Shown here: positions 36,733-48,604 of the stretch, in pieces
How positions within the stretch are numbered: position 1 is the stretch's first letter
How the letters are laid out: the number at the start of each line of letters is the position of its first letter
Assembly (NCBI RefSeq): GCF_030272615.1
Contig: NC_081415.1
Span: forward strand, 365,995,667 to 366,059,666
Reading direction: 5' to 3'
Length of the DNA: 64,000 nucleotides
Source of the DNA: Cryptomeria japonica
Taxonomy: Eukaryota; Streptophyta; Pinopsida; Cupressales; Cupressaceae
The notes under the pieces: model-generated
What the model was told of the DNA's origin: nothing
Seen by the model: only the letters and a program-made list of their open reading frames with translations
Database searches by the model: none
Program-made: the position numbers and the translations under genes

Positions 36733-38233
36733 TGTAGACATTTAAAAATGGTCAACACTTGCGGAGTCATACTTTAACATTTGTGCATTGCCTTATTTTA
36801 GGGTTCTTGCATCACATTAACATTTCTTCTATGTTGCACACTTGGTCTTTATCATTTGTGAGCATCGAGTCCTTCTTTTGCATTCCTCATTTTTAACGCT
36901 TTTGAATTAGGTCTTGTCGATAACAAATCTTCAGTCATGATTTTGGTCGATCCTAGTCCTTGTCAATATCATCATTTTTGTGATCGATTCATCATCGATC
37001 CTTGTCCTTGTCAATCACATCATTTTGCGATCGATTCGTCATCGATCCTTGTCCTTGTCAATCTTGTCATTTTGCGATCGATTCGTCATCGATCCTTGTC
37101 CTTGCCAATTTTGTCATTTTGTGATCGATTCGTCATCGATCCTTGTCTTCTTTAATCATGTCAATTGGCACTTTTCAATTTGATCTCCTTGTCAATCTTG
37201 GTCAATTTGTCATTGATTTTTGTCAACCAATTTTAATCATTTATCAACACTGGTCCTTTGTCAGTCAGAATCATGATCAAATCGACCCTACATCAATTAT
37301 CTTTTGTCAAGACCTAATTGTCGTCCTTGCATTTCTAATTCATCTTCTAGGGTTTTATGATTTATTCATTTAATCTTGTTTGTCATTTTCCCTCTAGGTT
37401 AAATAATTTATTTATTTATCCTAAGTCTTGTCACAATTAAATATTTATTTAATTGGCTAATTAATTCCCCCTCTTTTTGTGAATTAATTAATTAATGAAA
37501 AATTATTAATTAATTCACCTAATTTTCTAATTTCATCAATTTCTAATTTCATCAATTTCTAATTTCCTAATTTCCAATTCATCATTTCTAACCTTATTTC
37601 TAATTTTCCTAATTCCTAATTTCCACTTCATTTTTCTAAATTCAATTTCCACCTAATCAATTCCTCTCTAGTCTCTCCCTATTTTTGTACTTCGGTGGAA
37701 GCATGAATTTCTCATGCATCATACCGTTGGCATAGCAAGATGTCATAAGCTTTTAGTCCTCTAACCTTTGCATGGGCAATATGTCATAATTCATGACATA
37801 GAAGGTGTCATAACCTTCTTCCTTCAACTCAATTTTGCCATTTTTGAAATCAATTGCCTAAATATCAATTTCATGCTAATCTTGTCCTCTCTCCAATTTG
37901 TCTATAAATTGGAAGAGTTTCTTCAATCAATTAATCACATTTTTTCGAATCGAATCAATCAACCACGTTTATAGTATCCTCGCGCCATCAAAATCAATCT
38001 TGCTTCATGCTTTTGCACTTGTAGGTGAGATCCACACAAATCTGCTATTTGGAGGAGAAAGAAGGACAATGGAGGTCAATTGGAAGAGACATTGGTGATG
38101 GATTTTTATGTATTTTGAATGTCTTGTTTTCAATGCTTCTATTGAGTGTAATTAGGATTTATTTCATTGCAATTTGGCTTTGTGGTTAGCTAATATCTAC
38201 TTGCTTTGATGAATTCTCAATTCTTGATCTACA
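36733..38233 (+). repeat. Element C 3' LTR
   Basis: Partner of 23686-25169. It ends TGATCTACA and is followed by ATCCA, the target duplication. It contains the 47-base repeat (36975-37150) and the TATAAATT box (37913-37920). Confidence 0.95.
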
Positions 38234-38283
38234 ATCCAATCTGTTATTTGCTCTGTTATCTGCTCTGTTTAATTATAATCTGT

Positions 38284-39446
38284 GTGAAAGTAGGAGAGTA
38301 TGCTCTTGTCTATATAGACAATCAGAAATCTAGACCTTTCACTTTTCTATTCTGTTTAGCGCGACTGTATGGTCTGACCGCAGGAAAGTGTGAAAATAGG
38401 AGAGTATGCTCTTGTCTATCTAGACAATCAGAAATCCGGACCTTTGACACTTTTCTATCTGTTTAGTGCTACTGTCTACTATGTTAATCTGTCTGAAATT
38501 TTTAGGTGCTAACTGTCGTCTACATTTCTTTTTTTTATTTCCTGTTATCTGCTCTGTTTAAATATAATCTGTCTGACCGCAGGAAAGTGTGAAAGTAGGA
38601 GATTATGCTCTTGTCTATCTAGACAATCATAAATCCGGACCTTCGACATTTTTTTTTATTCTGTTAAATTTAAGGTTTCTGCTCTGTTAAATCTAGGGTT
38701 TCTGTCTGCTCTATTTTTTCGCCATATCTTCTTTATCTCGACTCCATTTTCCTCCAAACTTCACCAGATTCTCTGCATTGCCATTTTCCACATTTCCTTC
38801 TTTGGAGGCCTTATCCCAGAAATCCACTTTTTGAAGCCCAAAATCCCATATTTCTCTATTTTTAGGGTTTGTCATAACTCCTTCCCCTTTTATCCAATCA
38901 CCTCCAAATTTTTCTCATATTTTCCATCTCCAACTTTTTCTTCTTTGTCCCTCTTGGACAAATTTTCCCATTCCTTCATCTCTCCAAAATCCCCATTTTT
39001 CGCTTGCCTATCCCTTGGAAAGTGGCAAAAACCTAGTCAAACCCCATTTACCCATCAAAGCTTTCTTCAAATCCACATTTGTCATTAGTAAAAAAGTTTT
39101 TATTCATGTTTTTCTATTCATTCCCAAAAAATAAAAAAAATTAATATTTTTTTTCATTTTGTTGTTTTTTGCAGGATGCTTGTTGAAGACTCTATTTTTC
39201 CAAACTACTAATCAAGTTGTTTTGCAGGATGCTTTTTGAAGACTCCATTTTTCAAACTACTAATCAAGTGGTTTTGCAGGTTGCCTAGCTGATTCAACCA
39301 AATATTGTGCATTTATTTAAATTAGGCACCTAGATATTAATTAAAATGGAATGAACCATTGTCTTATGTGTCTTTAAGAAAAGCGTAAAGGTAGGAAAGT
39401 ATGCTCTCGTCTTACTAGACGATCAGAAATCTAGACCCTCCAACCT
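38284..39446 (+). repeat. Dispersed ~70-bp direct repeat with palindrome, element B leader
   Basis: Four copies share GAAAGT.GGA.AGTATGCTC, then a palindrome, then ATCAGAAATC.(A/G)GACC. The palindromes are TTGTCTATATAGACAA (38306-38321), TTGTCTATCTAGACAA (38412-38427 and 38611-38626) and TCGTCTTACTAGACGA (39407-39422). In the last copy a T-A pair has become C-G on both arms. Confidence 0.8.
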
Positions 39447-39511
39447 TTTCTTGTTTAATTGTGTGTTTACCTCTAGCGGGTCTGCCCTCCCAACTTGCTC
39501 TTTGAGAAGGT

Positions 39512-39572
39512 AAGAGGGGAACGACCCAAGTGAGTACACCCGGACCTTGGGTTCCCAACTCACTATAATAAA
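39512..39572 (+). promoter_or_regulatory. Conserved leader hairpin block, element B
   Basis: AAGAGGGGAACGACCCAAGTG is followed by CTCACTATAATAAATAG. AGTGAGT (39529-39535) can pair with ACTCACT (39558-39564), a seven-base stem differing from A and C at two paired positions. It lies about 0.8 kb before gag. Confidence 0.6.
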
Positions 39573-39892
39573 TAGGCCATTGACTACGAAAGGGTTAATG
39601 GTTGGGGCTATATGAGAGTTCACTCTCACATTGGGTGCTTAGTAGGATCCTAGAGATCTCAATTGCATGACTACTAAGTTCTTGGTGCTTCATTGGGCTA
39701 TAGGCCTCAATTGCGCTTGCACAACTTCGAAGGATAGCTCCTAACGGGAAGACTTACTAAACACCTTGTTCATAGTGGCCAAAAACCTTCTAGTCATTGG
39801 TGCAGGAGGTCAGACGTCTGAAGTGGCCCATATTCTTACGGCCCTTAGTAGAGACACAAAGTTCGCCATGAGGAGTTTTCATGGGAATTGAT

Positions 39893-39945
39893 GCTTGGCT
39901 GCCTTGAGAAGTGAGTGCCGTGGAGGGGAGCCAGTGGGGTCAAGC
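39893..39945 (+). promoter_or_regulatory. Second leader hairpin, element B
   Basis: GCTTGGC (39893-39899) and GTCAAGC (39939-39945) can pair with one G-U wobble. The loop shares GAGAAGTGAGTGC and GGGGAGCCAGTG with C's hairpin at 26018-26072. Confidence 0.5.
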
Positions 39946-40323
39946 ATCTAAGTGTCCGTTCTAGGTAAGCATAGATGGGAAACCAATTGGGATTCAATGA
40001 CTATTGTCCTTGCCAGCCTTAAGAATGTTGTATATGAGCATGAGTGTCTTTGATATAATATGCATTTGATCACTGTGTTTGCTTTGTTTGATACATACTT
40101 TCCAAGAGAAGACTAAAAACACATCACTATCCCCAAACACTTTGCAAAAACACTTTTCAAGACACAAACTATTGTCCAAGTCATTACCCACACAAAGTCC
40201 AAAATTGCGTCAAAACTCTGTCCATCCCATTTTTCATCACAAATTTCTTAAATCCTTTCATCAAAAATTTCTTAAGTCCTTTCATCACATTTTTCCTAAG
40301 TCTTTTCATCACAAATATCGTGT

Positions 40324-42168
40324 ATGGTCGCAACTCGATCCCAAAAGAAAAAGATGGCTGAACAACAATATGGCATGCCAGACATTGGTGTCCTATATGA
40401 AGATCCCACGCAAGATCATACACAAAGTGGACAACCTAGCGATCAAGATCAAAGTCAAAATCTTGACATGGTTAACCAAGATGAACTTTGTCTAGAAGTG
40501 CAAACTTTCTTAGCGGATTCTTATAACCAAGAGATGATGGAAAAATTTATTAAACACAATCCTACTGCACTTCTGAAAACTCTCCTTGAACATGGAGCTC
40601 AACTTCCACCTAAATTTAATAGATCCGCTCTCACCCAACAACCACAAGGAGACCTTGCTCCCACACAAAGTGTTGCACCTACTATTCAAACTCAATCAAT
40701 TGCAGCCCCATCAGTCATCCAGGCTTAATCAATGCCACCCATAGTACCTCCCACCATGGTCTCCATCCCATCTTCTTCCTCCTTACCATCCATACCACTA
40801 TCAAATCCGATCTCATCCATTCTCCAACAAACTTCTATACCACCTCCTTCTATTCAACCACAAATTTCTATTCCACAAACTTCCCTTCCTCCCAACAATG
40901 TCACAAATTTTATCCGGGCCATATTCAATCCCATCACAACAGTTGGCGGACTGCAACCAACTGTCCCTCAAACCCCAGCGACATCGGTCATCACATCCCA
41001 CGTTCCCACCTCCTCATCATATCAATATATTGGTGGTGGTGCACCTTCTTTGGTTCATCCAATTCTTGGGGCAAATACAATTCATCAATATCAAAGTTCA
41101 CAACAAGACCTCATCAAAGAAATTCAAGACATGAAGAATATCATCAAGGACATGAAACAAAGGAATAATAAAAGGAAAACTTACTCATTCAAAGAGTTTT
41201 GCTCTTGTCCTTACGACCTGTCTATATCAGTTTCACCATATCCCCTAGGATTTGAGATCCCTAAATTCACCAAGTATGAAGGCAAAGGAGATCACCGCGA
41301 CCATGTCCGAGAATTCCACATCTTATGCCAAGAAGTCTCCTATAGTGACCTTTATATTTGCAGACTCTTTCCCAAGAGTCTCACGGGAGACACCTTGGCA
41401 TGGTTCTCATCTTTACCACGAGGTTCCATTGTCTCTTTTCCAGACTTGGTAGAAAAATTTGTGGCGCACTATGCATACAACATGGGTAATGATGTATCTA
41501 TGATGGACTTATGTAATACAAAACAAAGGCCTGGAGAAACCTTCGCCAATTTCCTACAAAGATGGCAACATCTTATCAAGAAATTCCAGTGGGACATGCC
41601 AAAACAACATCAAATTGAGCTATTCCAAAAGAACTTGGTGCCTGAACTTTCAAGACCTTTAATATCTCAATGTATCAAATCCTTCCAAAAATTGACAGAT
41701 AAGGGCCTCACCCTCGAACGTGTCTTGTTGGAGGAAGGAACCTTGAAACATTACCAGAAATCAACACAAAGTTCTTCCTCTTATTATAACGACAAGCCAA
41801 AATTCTAGTCCAAAAACAAAAATGTGGTCAATGACGGTATAACTGATGCAAAGCAGGTCCAAACCGTGGCCGATCCCCCAAAATCCACTACCAACAATCA
41901 TCAATTCAACAACCAAAATCAATCCCAAAAACCTCACAACAATGTCTCAATCCAGGGACGACCACCCCGATTGAATAACAGGACTCTAAGAGATTTCACT
42001 CCTCTGGCTGAGCCTATTGAAGTGGTGTTTAAAAAACTTGTCCAAGCAGGTATAGTGGTTTTTCCAATCACTCGTCCATTTGAACCCAATCAACCTAAGC
42101 CAAGATGGTATAATGAAAATGAGTATTGTGAATACCATCGTATCAAGGGACATGATACATGAAAGAGT
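40324..42168 (+). pseudogene. Element B gag
   Basis: The start MVATRSQKKKMAE is chosen for its likeness to the A and C starts. One frame with stops runs through a Pro/Ser/Gln-rich part (40732-41100) and a short basic segment (KDMKQRNNKRKTYSF) to the core: YPLGFEIPKFTKYEGKGDH, VREFHILCQEVSYSDLYICR, MMDLCNTKQRPGETFANFLQ. CEYHRIKGHDT near 42130 is the start of the CX2HX4HX4C knuckle; a TGA at 42160 and Ser in place of the last Cys break it. The TAG at 41806 replaces the Trp kept in A and C. Confidence 0.9.
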
Positions 42169-43125
42169 ATGAAACTGAAGATATACATACAAGATCTCAT
42201 TGATAGAGGTGAGATTGAGATAGCAAATACAAAACCTGGTAATAACAATGACAAACTCAAAATATACCAGGAACCCTTCCCAAAGCATGATAAAGGAAAA
42301 GGCTCATCATTTAACGCAATGGGTTATGACTACGCTAATCACGTAACCGATTTTGATTTTTTGGTAGGTCGCATTGAACCTACAGACAATAATGTCAATG
42401 TCATAACCATCCAAGGAGTTAATCCTCCTTCTTCCCAAAGCAGACCAAATCCTACTCGGATAGTCATTCAAGGCGCCATGCCTTCCACCTCCCATTTCCA
42501 GAGTGACTGCAATGCAACTACATGCCAAGGAAGAGTCACCATCCAAGGAGTTCCTCCCCCACCAAACCCCCCACCCATGTCTTCCACCCGCCGATATGAC
42601 CTCCTTGATCAACTTGGGAAGACACCTGCACAGATCTCCATTTTGGAACTTCTCAAGACCTCCCCAGTCCATAAAGAAATTTTGGAACAAGCCCTTCTCC
42701 AATCACGCATTCCAGATAACATCAACGCCACCCAATTCCAAGCCCTCATTGGAAACCTTGCTGCCCAACAACACATTGTATTTAACTCCAAAGTTGCTCC
42801 CGCAGATGAAGACCATAACAAACCTTTACACATCGAAGCTCTTATCCACAAGCACAAGGTCAAACGTATTGTGATAGATGGTGGGTCCGGGCTCAATCTG
42901 TGTACATACAAATTAATAAAACAATTGGGACTTTCTGAGGATCTGATAGACACATCAGGAAGGATCACAATAAAGGCATATGATGATGCAGAAAGAATTT
43001 CAAAGGGCATGATCACCTTACCTCTTCAGGTGGGCCCCATTACAATTGAAACCCCTTGCCAAGTACTAGATCTTGACATCCCCTACAACATTCTCCTTGG
43101 GAGGCCATGGATTCATTCCTTGTAG
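42169..43125 (+). pseudogene. Element B protease
   Basis: A 318-codon open stretch. After a linker with repeated VxIQG(V/A)xPP units it reads LDQLGKTPAQISILELLKTS (shared with C), then VKRIVIDGGSGLNLCTYKL at about 42859-42910, the active site with DGG. ITIKAYDDAERISKGM, VGPITIETPCQVLDLD and ILLGRPWIHSL follow. It is the best preserved protease of the three, ending at a TAG. Confidence 0.9.
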
Positions 43126-43464
43126 GCCATACCCTCCACCTATCACCAATGCATCAAACTCCCCTATAACAAAAGAGAGATCACTATCAAAGGTGATCCC
43201 CAACCTTTTCAATATTGCAAACTATTAGAGGGGAAGCATTCATATCATTGCCCACTAAATAGACCCTCGCCAACGCATCCATCTGACACATCAAATGTTG
43301 CCTCCATATCATCCCAACCAGATAATCAAATCAAGATCTTGGACAATGGCTGTGGAGAATACAAATTGGAGGATGTCTTATTAATAGGCAACCTCCCTCT
43401 CTCTCCTAAGTCATTTGGAAAACCAAAAGAGATAAAAAAGGACCCAAAACTAGTCATGTAATGC

Positions 43465-43911
43465 CAAAACACCACCTTCCAGCAATGGGGCCCACTTGAT
43501 AATGAGAGCCTCGAAGCAGATATCTCTTCATGGCTGTACCAGGAAGAAGATGAAGATCCAACAAGAATATGCAAAGAAATGTACCCAAAAGCATCTGCCA
43601 TAGTTGAAAAAATGGGTTACAAAGGACACGGCCTGGGACTAGAGGAGAAAGGAAGAAAAACACCCATAAATCCTATCTCCTACAGATACAACAGAGGCTT
43701 GGGGTACACCCCAGTGCCTAAGATTACTATCATTGGTGCCCCTTCTAGTCCTTCTTCAGATATCGAAAGCACTGACGAAGAGGAATTCCATGAAATGCCT
43801 TATGAATATGAGAAAGATATCTTCTTGGACGCTTACATCAATACCATCACCCCTATAACCCCTCCCACTTTACATGAACTACATCTTGTCCATCCCAAAC
43901 TCATTGACTAG
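43465..43911 (+). pseudogene. Element B G-patch domain and acidic tail
   Basis: The frame reads ASAIVEKMGYKGHGLGLEEK, then GRKTPINPISY and RGLGYTPV (about 43585-43725). This matches the G-patch consensus including MGY.G.GLG and the final GLGY. An acidic stretch (SDIESTDEEEFHEMPYEYEK) follows. The NDE-IAEFLG module of A and C is not recognisable here. The domain again lies between protease and RT. Confidence 0.85.
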
Positions 43912-43986
43912 GGCCAATGACACAAACCCACTTTAGATATCTGAGCCAACGATAATGCTCTCATTGCTCTCCTAACAACACAAAAT

Positions 43987-45560
43987 ATGGAAGATTGTAG
44001 TAGAATCGAGGGTATTCAACTACACGAAAAGGGATACTTTGGTAGTCAAGTCAATGCCCTTAGACACAAAAAAGCTAATAAAAGAAAAAGATATGATTCC
44101 CTAGGTGAAAACCTCCCTGAGGCGCCTTTGGATGAACAAGAAATAAAAACAAAGGGCGTATTTGAAAGTGAAAACCTAGAAAAGGCACTTGACGATGAGG
44201 GATTTGACCTCACTACCATTGGTTACCTTCCACAGGACAAATCAAATTTGTTGATAGAAGAAACAGATAGCATCAACATGGGCACCGAAGTCATTCCGAA
44301 AAATGTGCTCATTGCCAAATCCCTCACAGAAATTGAGAAACAAGACTTCATCAACTTCCTTATAGAGGTAAAAATCAATTTTGCATGGTCCTATTTCGAT
44401 ATGCCAGGGTTGGACCCTGCCTTGGTGGTTCACAATCTCACCGTCCGCCTAGATGCAAAACCTGTAAAACAAAAATTGCGCAAAATGCACCCACATATTG
44501 CACTCCTGGTCAAGGCGGAACTCCAAAAGTTGTTAGATGCAAAATTTATCAAACCAATAGATTATGCTGAATGGGTCTCCAACATTGTACCTGTCAGCAA
44601 ACCTGTTGGGGGCATCTACATCTGCATGGATTTCTGAGATCTAAATATAGCTTGTCCTAAAGATGATTTCCCTCTCCCCAATATAGACATGATTGTGGAC
44701 CTTACAACAGGACATGAAATGTTATCGCTAATGGACGGGTTTTTTGGATACAACCAAATCAGGATAGCAGATGAGGATTAGCATAAAACTGCATTCACAA
44801 CACCATGGGGTACCTTCTATTACCGGGTCATTCCTTTTGGCCTTAAAAATGCTAGAGCTACGTATCAACAGGAAATGACAACAATTTTTCATTACCTCTT
44901 GCACAAAATTATGGAGGACTACATGGATGATCTGCTAGGAAAATCCAAGACAAGACAAGAACACATCCCCATTCTAAAACAGATCTTCGAAAGATTGGAA
45001 AAATACAAGCTGCACCTAAATCCCAAAAAGTGTGTGTTTGGCGTCACATCGGGAAAACTACTGGGATTCCTTGTTTCCCGCAGAGGCATCGAGGTTGATC
45101 CCACAAAGGTAAAAGCTATTATGGAAATGCCTCTCTCAAAAACTCTTAGACAATTGCGCAGTCTCCAGGGAAAACTCCAGTCTGTCAGGCATTTCATTTC
45201 ACAACTAGCAGACAAGTGCCATCCATTTGTACACCTATTGCGTAAAGACACAAAATTTAAATGGGATTGCCTATGTCAAAAGGCCTTTGAGAAATTAAAA
45301 GAATATCTAGTATCACCTCCCCTATTGATGCCTCTTGCTCCTGGAAAACCCCTTATTTTGTATATATGTGCTACTGCAGTGGCATTGGGGGCATTATTGG
45401 CGCAAACAGATGATCAAGGGAAGGAACATGCCATTTACTACATCAATCGAACATTGGTAGGATATGAACTCAATTACACCCCCATTGAAAGAGCATGTTT
45501 GGCATTAGTGTTCAACACATAGAAACTACGACACTATCTGCTAAATAATAAGACAAAATT
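43987..45560 (+). pseudogene. Element B reverse transcriptase and first RNase H
   Basis: RT begins near 44380 with FAWSYFDMPGLDPALVVH, KQKLRKMHPHIALLVKAELQ and IDYAEWVSNIVPVSKPVGG. TGA at 44635 replaces Arg of DFRDLN, and TAG at 44779 replaces Gln of EDQHK. The active site is YMDD at 44920-44931. FGVTSGKLLGFLVSRRGIEV and the RNase H (FKWDCLCQKAFEKLKEYL, LYICATAVALGALLAQ, GKEHAIYYINRTLVGYELNY) follow. TAG at 45520 replaces Gln of SQKL (A). Confidence 0.93.
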
Positions 45561-45576
45561 AATTGCCAAATGGGTC

Positions 45577-46130
45577 ATGCTCTTAAGTGAATTTGACATT
45601 GAATATGTGGACAGAAAGGCAATCAAGGGACAAGTCATTGCAGATCAGTTGGCTGAAGCTCCACTTCCAGGCGACCATCCTCTTCTCACAGAATTACCAG
45701 ATGAGTTCATTATGACTGTTACCACATCCTTCACATTGAAATTGTATTTTGATGGCTCCTACACTCAAAATGGATCGGGGGCAGGAATATTATTGGTCAC
45801 ACCTCAAGGAGATGGCATCCCCAAATCATACAAGATAGCCTTTGCATGTACCAATACATAGCAGAATATGAGGCTCTCATCACAGGTTTACGCTTGGCTA
45901 TCCACTAGAAAATAAAGGAATTACAAGTCTATGGCAATTCCCAACTCATCATAAAACAAGTCAATGATGAATACCAGACAAAAGATGATAAACTCCTTCC
46001 CTACCGTACCATGGTTGAAGATCTTAAGAAACATTTCATGGCAATCAAGTTTGACCAAATCCCACAAACAAACAAAAGGGCTACAGATGCAATGGCCACC
46101 ATTGGCTCCCTCCTTCAAATGCTAGCACAC
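45577..46130 (+). pseudogene. Element B second, archaeal-type RNase H
   Basis: LKLYFDGSYTQNGSGAGILL holds the first Asp. A one-base frameshift near 45859 precedes IAEYEALITGLRLAIH. The third motif reads VYGNSQLIIKQV; A and C have GDS, so the catalytic Asp is Asn through a G-to-A change. TAG at 45906 replaces the Trp of C (HW). NKRATDAMATIGSL holds the last Asp. Confidence 0.88.
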
Positions 46131-47485
46131 AGTCAGAAGTGTGAGTTCTTGGTCGAGGAATTGTTTATACCGACATACGACCTACCAGAGTCTGAAATGG
46201 TGTGTGTTCTCATTGGTCCCTAGTCCCCTTGGTACCAAGAAACCTTCGCTTTCCTCAAAGACAACACCATTCCCGCACACCTCACCAAAACCCAACAGCA
46301 AACCTTCATCCGCCGATGTGCCCGTTACACCATCTTGCAGACACGTTGTTCAGAAGGCATTTTGATGGTTCCCTCCTAAGGTGTTTAGATACATAAGAAG
46401 AAGAATGGGCATTACGCGAAGTACACGAGGGTATCTGTGGGGCACACTCAAGTGGACTCACATTGGCTAAAATTTTTTTGAGAACAAGATACTATTGGCC
46501 TAAAATGGAAGAAGATGCATACAATTATGTGAATAAATGCATCCCTTGCCAACAGCATGGCGACAAGATTCATGCACCGTCACAAGAATTGCAGCCATTC
46601 ATTACACCATGGCCCTTCTCGCAGTGGGGGCTCAATCTCATTGGGAAAATCCACCCTTCATCTTCCAACAGACATAAATTCATTATCACCGCCACTGAAT
46701 ACTTCACCAAGTGGGTAGAGGCTATCCCTCTTACTTTCACCATTGGCAAGCAAATATCCAAATTCATCCTGAACTACCTAATCTGCCGATATGGAATCCC
46801 AAAAGTTATCATCACAGATAATGGTAAACAATTTAAGAACCAGGATGTCAAAGAACTCTGCCAAAAATTCAACATCCAACACCACTTCTCCACTCCATAT
46901 TACCCCCAAGGCAATGGCCAAGCTGAGGCTTGTAATAAAACCCTAATAAAAATCCTCAAAAAGATAGTCAATGAAGCGGGCCGTGATTGGCACCTCCAAA
47001 TCCATCCTGCATTGTGGGCCTACCACACCTCCATTCGCACCCCCACAGGCACCACTCCTTATTCCCTAGTATTTGGTTATGAAGCCATCCTTCCCCTTGA
47101 GATTGAGATCCCCTCTCTAAGGGTATCACTGCAAAACATTCTACCAGAGGAAGAATACATAATTGCCCACTTACAAGAGCTAGAATTGTTACATGAAAGT
47201 TGCCTCAAGGCCTTGAATCATCTCCGGGTATATCAAAACCATCTGTGCATGAGTTATCATAAAAAAGTCAGAACCTAAGAATTCCAAGTTGGTGATCTTA
47301 TCCTCATGGAAAATCAGAAAAATCTACAAGAAAGAGAAAAGAAAGGCAAGTTCAAGCTTAATTGGCTTGGACCATATGTAATCACAGTGAAATATGGATT
47401 AGGAGCTTATCAGTTGGCTACTCCTGAAGGCGATCCTTTGGATGATCCAATGAATATCATGCACCTCAAAATATTTTATGCTTAG
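46131..47485 (+). pseudogene. Element B integrase
   Basis: Zinc motif HEGICGAHSSG, then NKCIPCQQHG. The first catalytic position reads WGLNLIGKIH, Asn where C has Asp. The second is ITDNGKQFKN and the third GQAEACNK. The GPY/F motif reads FKLNWLGPYVI. The long open stretch 46463-47278 covers most of the core; frame breaks lie before it, near 46220-46400. The end is at TAG 47483-47485. Confidence 0.92.
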
Positions 47486-48604
47486 TCCTTAGAAAGTCTT
47501 AAATTGTCAAAAAAAAAAAATCAAGAAAAAAAAAAAATGAGAAAAAGATCCTAAAAAAATCGTCACTTTGGTGAAAACCTGGCAAACAGGCACTTTATGA
47601 CACAAAAAAATTAAAAAATCAGAAAAAGAAAGAAAAAACAATTCGTCCATTAGTGAAAACCACTTGGTGGCACTATGGACAAGTACCTTGGTGAAAACCT
47701 CTGTGCAGACGCCAAGGTAAATAACTGGATCCACTGTCTATCATGTCGATACTACAAATCATTTGCCATCCAGCCCACCCATGTGCAACATTCCTTCTTT
47801 TTTGCCTCCCAATAAAACATGCGTATGATGATGAAGTCTTTGCCTGAGTCATGAACAAAGAATGCCCCATTGAAACTGAGATTTTATGCCTCTGTGTGTA
47901 AGCTTCAAGAAGTATTGAGAAACAATCCCAAGTCCATCCTAGTTCTACTCTTGGAAAGAGGTATCATGTGGTCGCAAGGAAGAGACTTGTTAGTTTTTGT
48001 TAGATCTTTTCATATAGGCTTGCATCTTTTTCCCTACGACTGCCACTATTTACGACTACCTAGGTTCTTCCATATCCAGGTATGTTATGATAGGTGCATA
48101 TTCATAGTATGGCATGTTTTGGATCCTTCTTGTATAAATCGACGACCTGGTACTAGTGTTTATCAACACTTACCTTCTCGTGTACAAGAGGTATCGGTGT
48201 GTTTGAGGGTTTCCTTGCATGAACCCACAACTCTATATTAGTGTTTCTTAACACTTGCATTGTTGTGTGCAAGAAATTCCCATTTGTCTACAGAGTCAGT
48301 CCACGCCGCCCTGCATTTCTCATGGCATCTTGATTTCTATAATCAATGGTGCAAGTCACTCAGGGAAACATCAAACTAGGTTGGCTCTCCACATTTGTTG
48401 TGCACAAAATCTCACCATCATTCCATCAAATCCTAAACTCAATAAATCCATGGAGTTCTCAATTGCCCCCATTTTCCTCCGCGGTCTCGCATCTCGTATT
48501 CTTCTTTCCAAATACCTCACGAGTGCTTCATATTTGTTCCTCATCTATCCCTTCCACCCTAATTTTTCTTCCTCTATTTTTTCCTCACATAATCAATTCT
48601 GATT
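47486..48604 (+). other. Element B 3' region, first part
   Basis: An A-rich tract (47505-47640) is followed by three GGTGAAAACC motifs at about 47570, 47654 and 47692, each with a nearby CACTTTATG-, GGCACTATG- or CCAAGG-like string. The rest up to the tandem array is non-coding; open frames at 47870-48660 show no family motif. Confidence 0.55.

Larger units (their letters stand above)
23686..38233 (+). mobile_element. Element C: Tat-type Ty3/gypsy element inserted in B leader
   Basis: LTRs of 1484 and 1501 bases enclose a full set of Tat-lineage domains, total about 14.5 kb. The flanking five bases are ATCCG (23681-23685) and ATCCA (38234-38238), a target duplication with one transition. Unlike A, long stretches of C are in one frame and are broken mostly by single stop codons, so it is the best preserved of the three Tat copies. 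Confidence 0.95.
38239..40323 (+). other. Element B leader, second part
   Basis: Non-coding leader holding four ~70-base direct repeats with a 16-base palindrome (38306, 38412, 38611, 39407), a 53-base tandem duplication ending TTTTGCAGG (39171-39276) and the two conserved hairpins (39512-39572 and 39893-39945). Short open frames here have no motif. The gag start is at 40324. Confidence 0.65.

Noticed and set aside
39171-39280. Repeated TTTTGCAGG as a 3' splice site of a leader intron
   Set aside because: It is part of a 53-base tandem duplication, and no convincing donor site or coding exon could be paired with it.
42307-43016. Minus-strand open frames opposite B protease
   Set aside because: Shadows of the well-preserved protease frame.
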